Made by a program: the position numbers and the translations under genes. DNA of 64,000 nucleotides, taken from NCBI GenBank assembly GCA_028285085.1, contig JANQQI010000027.1, forward strand, positions 1 through 64,000. The letters run 5' to 3'. Within the stretch, counting starts at the first letter, position 1. Each line of letters opens with the position of its first letter. Below the pieces are notes generated by a model. It worked only from the letters and a program-made list of their open reading frames with translations, did no database searches and had not been told where the DNA came from. The DNA comes from Saprospiraceae bacterium (GTDB taxonomy: Bacteria > Bacteroidota > Bacteroidia > Chitinophagales > Saprospiraceae). Below are positions 55,401 through 63,264 of the stretch, piece after piece.

Positions 55401-58400
55401 TACGCCGGAAATTTGTCAGGGTGATAATGCGTCTGTTTCTTTCACTGGTACGGCTGGTGCCGGCGCAACCTACAACTGGGATTTTGCGGGTGGAACGGTG
55501 GTTTCTGGTACAGGAGTTGGTCCTTACGAAGTGACCTTTGATAATCCGGGGACTTTTAACGTCAGTCTACAAATCGAAGAAAATAATTGTATTTCTAATT
55601 CCATTTCATACCCCATCGAAGTGAATCAGCCCTTGGCTGCTCCGGTGATTAATTGCAATTCGAGTGCCGAGGAAATTGAGTTCAGTTGGGATGATGTGCC
55701 GGGCGCTTCGGGCTACAATGTAGTGGTCATCAGCGGTCCAAGTGGTACGCAAAATGGCAATACCTACACCGTCACGGGCTTGAATGCGAACGATATGGTG
55801 ACGATTCAGGTGACCGCGATTGACGATGGCCCATGCCCCAATGTGAGTGCTACACAGACTTGTAGTGCATTAGACTGTCCGTCAGTTACGATTGATATTG
55901 ATCCGGTGGATGATATCTGTCTGGATGGCAATAACGGTACGATCGATCTGAATGCGACGGTGTCAGGCAGCAATGGCACAGGTGCAGGCTCTTGGTCGCC
56001 TTCGGCGGTCGTTGATCCAGTCGCCTTGGGAGCGGGGACACATGTTTTTGTTTACACTTTCGAAGAAGTAGGCTGTACATTCAATGCATCCATTTCTATC
56101 AATATTTTCCAAACCCCAACTGCTGACTTTACGATCACCCCCGTAATCTGTCAAGGCGATAATGCGTCGATTTCTTTCACGGGTACGGCTGGTGCCGGCG
56201 CAGTTTACAACTGGGATTTCGCGGGTGGAACGGTGGTTTCCGGTACAGGAGCCGGCCCTTACGAAGTGACCTTTGATAATCCGGGGACCTTTGACGTGAG
56301 TCTGCAAATTGAAGAGAATAACTGTATTTCTAATACAATTTCATATCCTATTGAAGTGAATCAACCGCTGGCCGCTCCGGTGATCAATTGTAACTCGACG
56401 ACTGAGGAAATTGAATTCAGCTGGGATGATGTGCCAGGTGCTTCGGGCTATAGCGTGGTTGTAATTAGTGGTCCTACCGGTGTCCAGGCGGGTAATACCT
56501 ACACCGTATCTGGCCTGAGTGCAAATGATATGGTGACGATTCAGGTGACGGCGATCGATGATGGCCCGTGCCCGGATGTGAGTGCTACGCAGACTTGTAG
56601 TGCACTGGACTGTCCGCCGATAACGGTGGATATTGATGCAGTAGCGCCGCTTTGCCTGGATGAGAACGCGATACCGTTTGATCTCAATGTGGTTGTAACG
56701 GGCAGCGATGGTTCCGGCGCAGGATTTTGGACGCCTTCAGGTACGGTGAACCCTGCGGCTTTGGGAGCTGGTACGCACGACTTCGTTTACACTTTCGAAG
56801 AGGTAGGTTGTAGCTACCAAGGTAGCGTGCAAGTTGTCATTAATGCCTTGCCTAACGCTGAGGCCGGGGATACGGATGAGTTATCTTGTACCATCGAAAA
56901 TCTGGATCTTAATGGCTTTGGTTCGACCACGGGGCCGGGGATTGACCTGCAATGGACCGGACCGGGTACGATCATTAACGATCAGAGCCTGACGCCAACG
57001 ATTGAGTTGCCAGGCATGTACTACCTCACGGTTTTGGATAATAATACAGGCTGTTCCGCTACTGACTCCGTGGAAATCACGCAGGATGATGCCATTCCGC
57101 TGGCGAATGCCGGCCCGGATAGTAGTTTGACCTGTGACTTCCCGGAAATTCAATTGCAAGGTACCGGCAGTACCGGTCCGAACTACGAATTTGAGTGGGA
57201 AGGCCCGGATATCGATCCGACAAACATCAATCTAGCCAATCCGTCGATCGCTGAAGCGGGGACTTATATTCTGACGGTCATTGATCTCAGCAACGGTTGT
57301 ACGTCTTTTGAGGATACTGTTTTTATTGTTGATAATACCGAAGAGCCTATTGTGGTGGTCTTCCCCGTTGATGCGAGTAGCATCGATTGTAATGTCTCCA
57401 GTGTGATCCTCGATGGTACCGGCTCGACCACAGATGATGTGACCTATCAATGGCTCGACCCAAACAACGATCCGATTGCTGGTGCTAATGATATTACTTA
57501 CGAAGTCACGGTAGCAGGTATTTATACCTTGCTGGTGACCAATCCATTTACCGGTTGTTTCGAGTCAGCGAGCTTTGAAGTGACCAATACCACGGCCTTC
57601 CCGGCTGCGGATGCTGGCCCCACCCAGCAACTGGATTGTACGATTAGCTCGGTCACCCTGGATGGTAGTGCCAGTGATAGCGGTCCGAATATCTCTTACG
57701 AATGGACGGGACCGGCTGGAGGCATCACCGGGCCAAATACCAATACCATGGTGGCGGCAACCTTACCGGGGCTTTACACCTTGACGGTACTGGATAACAC
57801 GAACGGTTGTACTACCACAGCGACGGTGCAAGTGACAGAAGACCTAAACGGGCCCGTCGCGGATGCTGGCACCGATATCGAGCTAGACTGTGATTTCAAT
57901 CCAGTGGAATTGAGTGGTGCGAACTCTTCCTCGGGCGCCAATTATAGTTACGCCTGGTTTGGTCCGAACGGCAATCCACTGGGCTCCAATACCGAGATCA
58001 GTACTAATCAATTGGGCATCTACGCCTTTGTGGTGACCGACAATGATAACGACTGTCGTGACACAGCCTACGTCGCTGTTTTGGAAAACAGCAATGTGCC
58101 TTATACGGCGGAAGTGCAAGTGGCGATGCCGAGTTGCTACGGCGAGAATGATGGACTACTACAGATTGATACTGTCCTCGGTGGTACGATGCCTTATGTC
58201 TACGCCTTGGATGAAACGAATTATACTGCTTTCAATCAGTTTAATAATCTGGAGAGCGGCCAATATCCGCTGAGCATTCAGGATGCTGAAGGTTGCGAGT
58301 GGGATACGCTAATTACTGTTGGCACCCCCCAGGAGGTCACGCTTAATCTGGGCGATGATCAATTTATCCAGTTGGGCGACAGCACTATTATCGAGGCTTT

Positions 58401-58881
58401 GAACACCGTTGCACTAGGAGCTATAGATACGATCATCTGGTCACCCGATATCTTCCTGGAATGTCTCGATCCCGAATGCCTCGAAGTTGAGACTGATCTG
58501 GTGCAAACCATGACCTTCAATGCAACGATCATCGACCTCAACGGCTGTAGTGCTACCGATGATGTGGTGGTGAACGTTTGGTGGGATGACCTGATTTACA
58601 TCCCGACGATCTTTACGCCTAACGGTGATGGTACCAACGATTACTTTTTTGTGAACGGGGGCACCGGCATTCGCCAGATCAATTATATCCGCGTCTTCAA
58701 TCGCTGGGGAGAGCTCGTCTTTGAGAAAAATAATATCCAACCCAATGACGTCGGCTCCGGCTGGGACGGCAGCTTCAATGGCAAAGAACTATCGCCTGCC
58801 GTTTTCGTCTACATCGTCGAAGTGGAGTTAGATAACGGCCGCATTGAGCGGCGCAAAGGCGATGTGACCCTGATGAAATAA
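49423..58881 (+). CDS. Giant T9SS type B surface protein with three fivefold repeat families
   Basis: 3,152 residues. Signal peptide ends near residue 35 (VIGICTLTVVNVYAQ). Residues about 40-520 hold pre-peptidase-C-like sandwich regions; 520-860 hold PKD-like domains. Then come five copies of a roughly 77-residue repeat (52006-53163; YxLPxIxGxxLxG, YFDQPGGxGTxY), five copies of a 245-250-residue unit made of PKD, fibronectin-III and a third sandwich (53164-56853), and five copies of a roughly 83-residue Ig-like repeat (56854-58101; xAxAGPxxxLxC). An SprB-like repeat (PSCYGENDGLLQIDTVLGGT) and the gliding-motility/type B C-terminus end it (IPTIFTPNGDGTNDYFF, FNRWGELVFEK, GWDGSFNGKELSPAVFVYI). 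It is most likely a cell-surface adhesin or gliding-related filament exported by type IX secretion. Single gene with own terminator. Confidence 0.92.
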   Translation: MDNHYLRLFKRKPLYAFRAFVIGICTLTVVNVYAQPPNDSPCMPTVAPLDGSCQVGTTIDAEEDIDDPSCMQAPTVSVWYELNLDPNSDELTIDLTNLNIPASALMITNLWTFVPDCGGTTSIVPGASHCDAVGNLNFNVTGLLGGTTYYFQVGTSELIMGDFNICFTESGPPPPPPCPSPGIDCPNAELLMNTGAPFCVQGCTAGSPSYPTGSGDCFDMPNETTWFYFGDLPPGPGAPWRYNITVTSPDITEPQVAIFRNCPLLEPLICETGANGEVEFLFDPQEFTSGLYYIAISSEMVDNTGEFELCIEPFQFIDCNTDSEIEIVNTSLGSPLTGPFLPGEEVEVCFYINNFNSGSGTGCNFLHGIVPTFGAGWDPVESFVFNGEPANITEPITNNTNEGGWQWFTGFNIPTYNLPNGSQPQGSPTGLGWYYVHNHNPACVVPACSPGDGIDPMFCLNNGAAFWQVCFTLTVRSFPECQNNDDLSITFETFGDSETGSNPNPGCWEDEIWTVDFDVNCCQPPTLNPPPVLTLCETGTAFFPLTSDLDPGVDYTWTVSPNSVGATGCAGGCPNEINQVLTNNSPVSETVIYTVTPVASATGCVGGQTTYIVNVDASPSINIVPPLPICPGGCANINTVVTGGQPPYDYLWTGGSGLFGANPQACPIDSTMYYLTVTDANQCTSIDSVLVEVSPVPIPEIVTSPDVTEICENDPEYPIELTAEVTNDNGSFYLYNWGAYGSGIQTIEAEVSDFYMLTVTDALTQCTGETFIGITVHPAPVATIDPVDPICGGLDNFCLTGAPIGGLWESNDVFIDGAGCFDPSAETPGIKNVCYTYIDAFTSCDSTICIDIEITTSPLLTDPGDITICDSYTLPAIDGVALPGTESYFDAPNGGGTMYSPGDVITSTQQLYIYADDGSGLCGDELSFTITVDLSPVVDDIVDVENCGSYTLPSITGANLTGNEAFFDQPGGTGNSYDAGDIINASTVLYIYDENNDCDDEQSFQIDINPVPNLDAFQNVEACNEYTLQGISGSNLTGNQAYYTQSGGLGTSYNPGDIITASVTLYAYDEATGSGNCSDEVTLDITIFEEPDIDPQGDVTACDQYTLPPITGTALTGSEAYFDQPGGNGTQYAPGDVISTDVDLYIFDGTGLSGCFDEETFAIDIISSPSIDPIDDVVACGEYPLTAITGTNLAGNVAYFDQPNGNGTQYNAGDLITATTTLYAYAPTSLNGCFDEYEFTITINEIPTSDFTTPATICETDFATITYTGTASAAANYSWNFNGGTILSGTGAGPYEIEWNAPGTYTIGLTVEENGCTSELTEMTITVDPELNPPTINCNSTTTSIEFSWADVVGATGYDVTVITGQTGTLLGNTYTFTGLTPGETVEIQVEALGNGACGNSIATLECTAQNCPSIQITIDPVADICHDGNNPSINLNANVSGGDGSGNGTWSGAFVSPAGVFDAAAAGPGSHVVTYTFDEAGCTFFESITINSFAVPSSAFALADEICEGNTTLVTYQGGAGVTATYDWDFGSATIVSGSGQGPYEISWPADGPQNVSLQVTENGCTSPISTETITVIPPLEAPVIICNSTAEEIVFSWADVVGASGYTINVISGPGGTQNGNTYTVSGLNANDMVTIEVIAVSSNLCPDASATQTCSALDCPAITIAIDPVDDICLDGNNGTVDLNATVSGSNGTGTGFWSPSAVVDPVALGAGTHVFVYTHDEAGCSFSESISINIFETPTADFTITPEICQGNNASISFTGTAGVGATYNWDFAGGTVVSGTGSGPYEVTFDNPGTFNVSLQIEENNCISNSISYPIEVNQPLAAPVINCNSSAEEIEFSWDDVPGASGYDVVVISGPSGTQNGNTYTVTGLNANDMVTIQVTAIDPGPCPDVSSTQTCSALDCPPITITIDPVDDICLDGNNGTIDLNATVSGSNGTGMGSWSPSAVVDPVSLGAGTHVFVYTFEEAGCTFNESISINIFQTPIADFTITPEICQGDNASVSFTGTAGAGATYNWDFAGGTVVSGTGVGPYEVTFDNPGTFNVSLQIEENNCISNSISYPIEVNQPLAAPVINCNSSAEEIEFSWDDVPGASGYNVVVISGPSGTQNGNTYTVTGLNANDMVTIQVTAIDDGPCPNVSATQTCSALDCPSVTIDIDPVDDICLDGNNGTIDLNATVSGSNGTGAGSWSPSAVVDPVALGAGTHVFVYTFEEVGCTFNASISINIFQTPTADFTITPVICQGDNASISFTGTAGAGAVYNWDFAGGTVVSGTGAGPYEVTFDNPGTFDVSLQIEENNCISNTISYPIEVNQPLAAPVINCNSTTEEIEFSWDDVPGASGYSVVVISGPTGVQAGNTYTVSGLSANDMVTIQVTAIDDGPCPDVSATQTCSALDCPPITVDIDAVAPLCLDENAIPFDLNVVVTGSDGSGAGFWTPSGTVNPAALGAGTHDFVYTFEEVGCSYQGSVQVVINALPNAEAGDTDELSCTIENLDLNGFGSTTGPGIDLQWTGPGTIINDQSLTPTIELPGMYYLTVLDNNTGCSATDSVEITQDDAIPLANAGPDSSLTCDFPEIQLQGTGSTGPNYEFEWEGPDIDPTNINLANPSIAEAGTYILTVIDLSNGCTSFEDTVFIVDNTEEPIVVVFPVDASSIDCNVSSVILDGTGSTTDDVTYQWLDPNNDPIAGANDITYEVTVAGIYTLLVTNPFTGCFESASFEVTNTTAFPAADAGPTQQLDCTISSVTLDGSASDSGPNISYEWTGPAGGITGPNTNTMVAATLPGLYTLTVLDNTNGCTTTATVQVTEDLNGPVADAGTDIELDCDFNPVELSGANSSSGANYSYAWFGPNGNPLGSNTEISTNQLGIYAFVVTDNDNDCRDTAYVAVLENSNVPYTAEVQVAMPSCYGENDGLLQIDTVLGGTMPYVYALDETNYTAFNQFNNLESGQYPLSIQDAEGCEWDTLITVGTPQEVTLNLGDDQFIQLGDSTIIEALNTVALGAIDTIIWSPDIFLECLDPECLEVETDLVQTMTFNATIIDLNGCSATDDVVVNVWWDDLIYIPTIFTPNGDGTNDYFFVNGGTGIRQINYIRVFNRWGELVFEKNNIQPNDVGSGWDGSFNGKELSPAVFVYIVEVELDNGRIERRKGDVTLMK
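52006..53163 (+). repeat. Repeat family A: five copies of about 77 residues
   Basis: Copies begin at the proteins' DPGDITICDSYTLP, VVDDIVDVENCGSYTLP, NLDAFQNVEACNEYTL, DIDPQGDVTACDQYTLP and SIDPIDDVVACGEYPL. Each continues with LxGxxxYFDQPxGxGTxYxxGDxI and ends in a strand before a conserved proline. The copies are clearly related but diverged. Confidence 0.85.
53164..56853 (+). repeat. Repeat family B: five copies, four of exactly 735 bp
   Basis: Copy boundaries at 53164, 53914, 54649, 55384 and 56119, ending at 56853. Copy 1 is 750 bp and copies 2-5 are 735 bp each. Copies 3 and 4 differ at about 16 of 245 residues by eye, while copy 1 is the most divergent. Each unit is PKD (YNWDFAGGTVVSGTG) plus fibronectin-III (EEIEFSWDDVPGASGY) plus a third sandwich (DPVDDICLDGNNGTIDLNAT). 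Confidence 0.9.
56854..58101 (+). repeat. Repeat family C: five copies of about 83 residues
   Basis: Copies begin at NAEAGDTDELSC, LANAGPDSSLTC, IVVVFPVDASSIDC, AADAGPTQQLDC and VADAGTDIELDC. Each has a G-Y/I-Y-x-L-x-V strand followed by a second cysteine, so one disulfide per copy is likely. Confidence 0.85.
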
Positions 58882-58912
58882 GAATTTGTAAGGTTTGTTG
58901 AAATCATTTGAT

Positions 58913-58950
58913 AACCTCCGGTGGTGTGGACCACTGGGGGTTGTTTTTTT
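58913..58950 (+). terminator. Terminator of the giant gene
   Basis: AACCTCCGGTGGT (58913-58925) pairs with ACCACTGGGGGTT (58930-58942), with two wobble pairs and a four-base loop, followed by G and seven T. Confidence 0.9.
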
Positions 58951-59037
58951 ATTTTAACTGAATATTTACAGCTATTAAATAATTGATTACTTTATACAAG
59001 ATGACGTTCTATCTAAGTTGAATAATTAAAAATCAGC

Positions 59038-59859
59038 ATGACACCACCCCACCAACTCGACCTACGTTCCCGCCACCCCAATTTCCAAGATTTTTTGGAT
59101 ATCAACGAAAGTGCATCCGAAAGGATAAGAAATAGTCATCGTTGTTATCTGGATGAAAAATATGGTACAGCGCCTTTACAGACCTTAGATGTATTTCCTT
59201 CTGATAGACCGCATTCTCCAATCGTGATATTTATTCACGGTGGGTATTGGCGTGCGTTGGATAAAAGAAGCTATAGCTTTGTGGCGGCGCCTTTTATCAA
59301 AAATCATTTGACGGTTGGGGTGGTGAACTATCGCCTCATTCCAACGGTGAACATGGCCATGGTTTTAGAAGATATCGCGGCTTCTATAAATTGGCTTCGG
59401 GAAAATGCCGCTAAATATAATGGCGACCCAAATGAGGTTGTTCTATGTGGACATTCCGCTGGTGGACACTTGGCTTTGATGACTTATTTAATGTATGAGA
59501 ATTTGAGGCCGACGATTCAGGCCATTTGTAGTCTCAGCGGTATTTTTGATTTAGCGCCCATAAAGGACAGTTATCTTAATGAGGTTTTGGCTTTGAATCA
59601 AAATGAGGTAGAGGCCTTTAGCGTTTCCATTAAAGATTTATCGGATTTAAAATGCCCAACCTTACTCAGCGTAGGAAGGAACGAAACGGATCTTTTTATT
59701 GAACAATCAAAGGATTTGTATACCAAGAATAAATTAAAGGCCCCAATCGAGTACTACGAATATCCGGAATTGAATCACTACCAAATTGTGCAAAAGTTAG
59801 GACAAGAAGGTAATCCCATTACAGATTTTATATTAAACAAAGTAAGAGCAGGTAGCTGA
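59038..59859 (+). CDS. Alpha/beta hydrolase, kynurenine-formamidase-like
   Basis: The oxyanion-hole motif HGGYW (residues 71-75) is that of kynurenine formamidase (KynB/AFMID) and related esterases. The nucleophile elbow is CGHSAGGHLAL, the acid is probably in SVGRNETDLF, and the catalytic His in LNHYQIV. No signal peptide, so it acts in the cytoplasm. Length (273) fits. It could release formate from N-formylkynurenine or act as a general esterase; no kynurenine-pathway neighbours are seen, so the specific role is uncertain. Confidence 0.75.
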   Translation: MTPPHQLDLRSRHPNFQDFLDINESASERIRNSHRCYLDEKYGTAPLQTLDVFPSDRPHSPIVIFIHGGYWRALDKRSYSFVAAPFIKNHLTVGVVNYRLIPTVNMAMVLEDIAASINWLRENAAKYNGDPNEVVLCGHSAGGHLALMTYLMYENLRPTIQAICSLSGIFDLAPIKDSYLNEVLALNQNEVEAFSVSIKDLSDLKCPTLLSVGRNETDLFIEQSKDLYTKNKLKAPIEYYEYPELNHYQIVQKLGQEGNPITDFILNKVRAGS

Positions 59860-60055
59860 GTCTGGAAATGACAAAAGACTACCTCCGACCTCACCCTTAC
59901 TGAGATCTGGATCCCCTCGTCTCTCAATTTACAATCCCTCCGATTTAACACTTTTCTTAACCAGAGCACACTTGGCGAAGACCAAAAAGAGTCGTACTTT
60001 CCATAATATCACTACGGTATCTGGCCGGGTAATTTGTATACGCTAAATCGGAGAC

Positions 60056-61879
60056 ATGAGAATAATTATTTCACTGGCATTAACTCTAATGCTTTACTGC
60101 ACTAGTACTGGACAAACGGATAAGACGGTTTTAAAGAGCTTGACGGATCATGCGGATAGCACCTCCTCCATCAGAAATTCTTTGATGTATTTGTCGGATG
60201 TATACGGGCCGAGACTTATGGGAACGCCGCAGTATTACGAGGCCGTGCTTTGGGCGGAAAAAGAGTTGAAAGCATGGGGGATCGACAAGGTGGAATTGCA
60301 GTCCTTTGATAATAATCAGGTGGGCTGGTCCATTGAAGATTTTAGTATCCAGATCTCAGAGCCTACTTTTTCGCCTTTGCATGCTTATCCTTTGGCTTTT
60401 TCAAAATCAACGGATGGGGTAGAGGAAGGAGAACCTGTTTTGATCCGTAATTTTCAGGAGATTTATGATTTGGAAGGGCAACTCGAAAACAAGGTCGTAT
60501 TGGTCAAAGGGTATTATCGGCCGGTGTCGAATGTAGGCAACAAGATGTCTGTCCGCCTGGATGATAATACGCTGACCAAAGCGGCTGCTAATCCCGATCC
60601 GAATGATGTCATTATTGGGTATCACAGTCGGCGATCTTCTGTAGATGTGTTTGGTATGCGCGCGCGCACCAAAAAGCGCAGAGCCGAGTTTTTTGCCTTT
60701 TGTGAAAAGCAAGGTGTTGTGGCCGTCATTGAGCCCAGTAATTTTCCCTACGGCATTCTGCACGCCGATGGCAATAGAACGGTGCCTTCTTTCAATGAAG
60801 CGGATGATTTAAAACCGTTGGCCTCTTTTGTGCTGAGCAATGAACATTTTGGCAGAATTATCAGATTGATGGAGCTGGGCATCACACCAAAAATTAAATT
60901 GAACCTGGCCACCAAATTTTATCGAGAGCCAAAATATAATGTCAATCTAATTGCAGAAATCGAAGGAACTGATCCGGCGTTGAAAAATGAACTCGTCATT
61001 ATCGGCGCACACTTGGACAGTTGGCACGCCGGGACGGGAGCTGTTGACAATGCCTCCAATTGTGCTGTGATGATGGAAGCGCTAAGGTTGATCAAACAAA
61101 CGGGCTTAAAACCAAAACGTACCATTCGCCTAATTCTTTGGGGTGGAGAGGAACAAGTCTTCGCGGGCTCCAGAAATTATGTGAGTGAAAATGTTGGTAA
61201 TTTTGAAAATGGAAAAATAAAAAGTGAAAATGAAAAAATATCGGCCTATTTAAATCTCGATAATGGCGCAGGCATGATCCGGGGCATTTATTTAAATGGG
61301 AATGAAAAAATAGCCTCTTATTTTTCCGAATATTTATGGCCCTTCGAGAAAAGCCGAACCTTGACGTTGCAAAATGCAAATCAAACGGACCATGAGCTTT
61401 TTGATTATTTTAATGTTCCGGCTTTTCAATTTATTCAAGATCCACTGGATTATATGAGCGCGATCCACCACACCAACATGGATGTTTTTGAGTATGTTCC
61501 TCTTAAAGACCAGAAATACAATGCTAAGTTAATTGCTTATTTGAGTTATAAAATTGCACAGCAGGAGTATCAGCTGCCACGAAAAAAATTCAATTCCCCT
61601 ATTCCGAGTAAAACGGGCAATGCGACTTTCCAATTGGCTGGCTATCACGATGCTCAAAAAGTTTATTTGGTTGGTGATTTTAATAACTGGAATATGTTTG
61701 GAACCCCACTTTATAAAACAGAAGCGGGATGGGAGTGTAAAATAGATTTGCCAAAAGGGCGCTATTTTTATAAATACATCATTGATGGCTACTGGGAGGC
61801 CGATCCTAAAACGCCTCAGGATGAGTTACTCAAAGACGGGCAAGGCCACGGTGGATTAACGTCTTTTATTGTTGAATAA
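60056..61879 (+). CDS. M28-family aminopeptidase with C-terminal glycogen-binding-like domain
   Basis: Signal peptide (IIISLALTLMLYCTSTGQ), a PA-like inserted region, and an M28 zinc peptidase core: GAHLDSWHAGTGAVDNASN (His319, Asp321, Asp331), GGEEQVFAGS (Glu365, Glu366), and IHHTNMDVFEYV near residue 480 with the last histidine ligand. Residues about 520-607 are an E-set/AMPK-CBM48-like domain (KVYLVGDFNNWNMFGTPLYK, YFYKYIIDGYWEADP). Catalytic ligands look intact. The peptidase-CBM48 combination is unusual; the domain may be a structural beta-sandwich rather than a glycan binder. Exported, acting on peptides. The next gene starts within 25 bases. Confidence 0.85.
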   Translation: MRIIISLALTLMLYCTSTGQTDKTVLKSLTDHADSTSSIRNSLMYLSDVYGPRLMGTPQYYEAVLWAEKELKAWGIDKVELQSFDNNQVGWSIEDFSIQISEPTFSPLHAYPLAFSKSTDGVEEGEPVLIRNFQEIYDLEGQLENKVVLVKGYYRPVSNVGNKMSVRLDDNTLTKAAANPDPNDVIIGYHSRRSSVDVFGMRARTKKRRAEFFAFCEKQGVVAVIEPSNFPYGILHADGNRTVPSFNEADDLKPLASFVLSNEHFGRIIRLMELGITPKIKLNLATKFYREPKYNVNLIAEIEGTDPALKNELVIIGAHLDSWHAGTGAVDNASNCAVMMEALRLIKQTGLKPKRTIRLILWGGEEQVFAGSRNYVSENVGNFENGKIKSENEKISAYLNLDNGAGMIRGIYLNGNEKIASYFSEYLWPFEKSRTLTLQNANQTDHELFDYFNVPAFQFIQDPLDYMSAIHHTNMDVFEYVPLKDQKYNAKLIAYLSYKIAQQEYQLPRKKFNSPIPSKTGNATFQLAGYHDAQKVYLVGDFNNWNMFGTPLYKTEAGWECKIDLPKGRYFYKYIIDGYWEADPKTPQDELLKDGQGHGGLTSFIVE

Positions 61880-61902
61880 GCTTGAATCTTCAGCGATTAA
61901 TT

Positions 61903-63063
61903 ATGACGTATAAAATGCAGCATACCATTTTTCTCGTATCAATATTAATACTTGGGTTTGCTTGCAGTGGCGAACCGCCACAGCCACAAAATGATGTACC
62001 AAAAAATAAAAAGATTGAAGTTGCATTCAATCCAAATATTCATACTTCTCACGTCATTGAACTCTTTGTATGGCCCGGGGAATATCCGACCCGGCCGATG
62101 GTAGTTGCGGCACAGGAATATTTTGCACCCTACAAAAAACATCCGGCGATCCGACTATCGGATAGTCTGCTGCAAAATGAGATTTTCTATTTTGATGAAC
62201 TCACAGAAATCTTATTATACTTAGAGCCCTTTCCAAGCACCACTTTTAAATATCCTTTAGAAAATTCTCCTTATGCCGATCGAGTCGATGTGGTTAAGGA
62301 ATGGATTAAATTAATTGCGGATTTTTACGTTGATGCGAAAGTAGAGGACTTCTTGGCAACCAATCAAGCCTTTTATCAAGGCGCCAAAAAGGAAGTACTG
62401 AAGAACTTACCGCCGGATGACTTCGTCCAACAAATTGAGTCCTACTATCGAAACAGTAGATTGCAGTATACAATTATTCCGGCGCCGGAGATGCCTACCG
62501 GCGGAGCCTATGGTCAAAGGGGGATTGGTCCGTATATTTTTGCGCCAGATGGTATGTTGATTTATCAAGTGATTAGTGCGTCTTTACCTGTGGAAAAGGA
62601 TAGCGCTACGAACGCTTACACCAGCTATGGTTTCGATAATGAAGCATTTACACTGCGCAATTCCTACCACGAATTTGGGCATGCGTTTGTGAATCCGATT
62701 TTGGATAAAGAGAAAAATAAATCATTGCTCAATCAATACGCGCATTTATTTATCCCGGCATTGAAAGAGGTGATGGAAAAACAAAACTACGATAATTGGT
62801 TTGATTGTATCGCCGAGCATTTGGTTCGACTGGGAGAAATTAGGCTAGCCGAACGAAGCGGCCATATCAAATGGGCCAAAGTATTACGAGAAAAGCATAC
62901 CAAGCAATTGAATTTTATTTTCTTGCCGGAATTGGAGCAAAAAATTAAAGTATACGAGCAGGATGAAAAATATGATAGTTTTGAAGCTTATTTACCGGAA
63001 TTGCTGGGCGTGTTAGCGAATTTTGATGAAAAAACTATTATTGGAAGGATCAAAAAGAATTGA
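61903..63063 (+). CDS. DUF4932 lipoprotein, putative zinc metallopeptidase
   Basis: Lipoprotein signal (TIFLVSILILGFAC). A HEFGH motif at residues 256-260 (NSYHEFGHAFVNP), typical of gluzincins, is the centre of the DUF4932 domain; DNWFDCIAEHLVRLGE downstream could supply the third ligand. Family proteins are common in Bacteroidota and uncharacterised. The frame begins with TTG at 61882; ATG 61903 or 61915 give the lipoprotein signal. It lies close behind the M28 peptidase, so two peptidases may be expressed together. Activity is predicted, not shown. Confidence 0.75.
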   Translation: MTYKMQHTIFLVSILILGFACSGEPPQPQNDVPKNKKIEVAFNPNIHTSHVIELFVWPGEYPTRPMVVAAQEYFAPYKKHPAIRLSDSLLQNEIFYFDELTEILLYLEPFPSTTFKYPLENSPYADRVDVVKEWIKLIADFYVDAKVEDFLATNQAFYQGAKKEVLKNLPPDDFVQQIESYYRNSRLQYTIIPAPEMPTGGAYGQRGIGPYIFAPDGMLIYQVISASLPVEKDSATNAYTSYGFDNEAFTLRNSYHEFGHAFVNPILDKEKNKSLLNQYAHLFIPALKEVMEKQNYDNWFDCIAEHLVRLGEIRLAERSGHIKWAKVLREKHTKQLNFIFLPELEQKIKVYEQDEKYDSFEAYLPELLGVLANFDEKTIIGRIKKN

Positions 63064-63264
63064 TAGGTATATTTTCTTAAACTAATAATTAGATACCTGT
63101 CAAAACATCCTCTGTAAACAGTCTGCCCCATGGCCTAGCTAAACTATTATTCTATAACATTTCGCCTAAATATTGTTATTTACTTTGCCTTCAGAGTAAC
63201 GTAATTGTTTTTGATAGGATAAATAATAACTAAGCTTATTAGTTAATGTTTAAAACCTAGAATT

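Noticed and set aside
53164..56853. Regular repeat spacing resembling an array
   Set aside because: Units are 735 bp, in frame and coding, so this is a protein repeat and not a CRISPR or satellite array.
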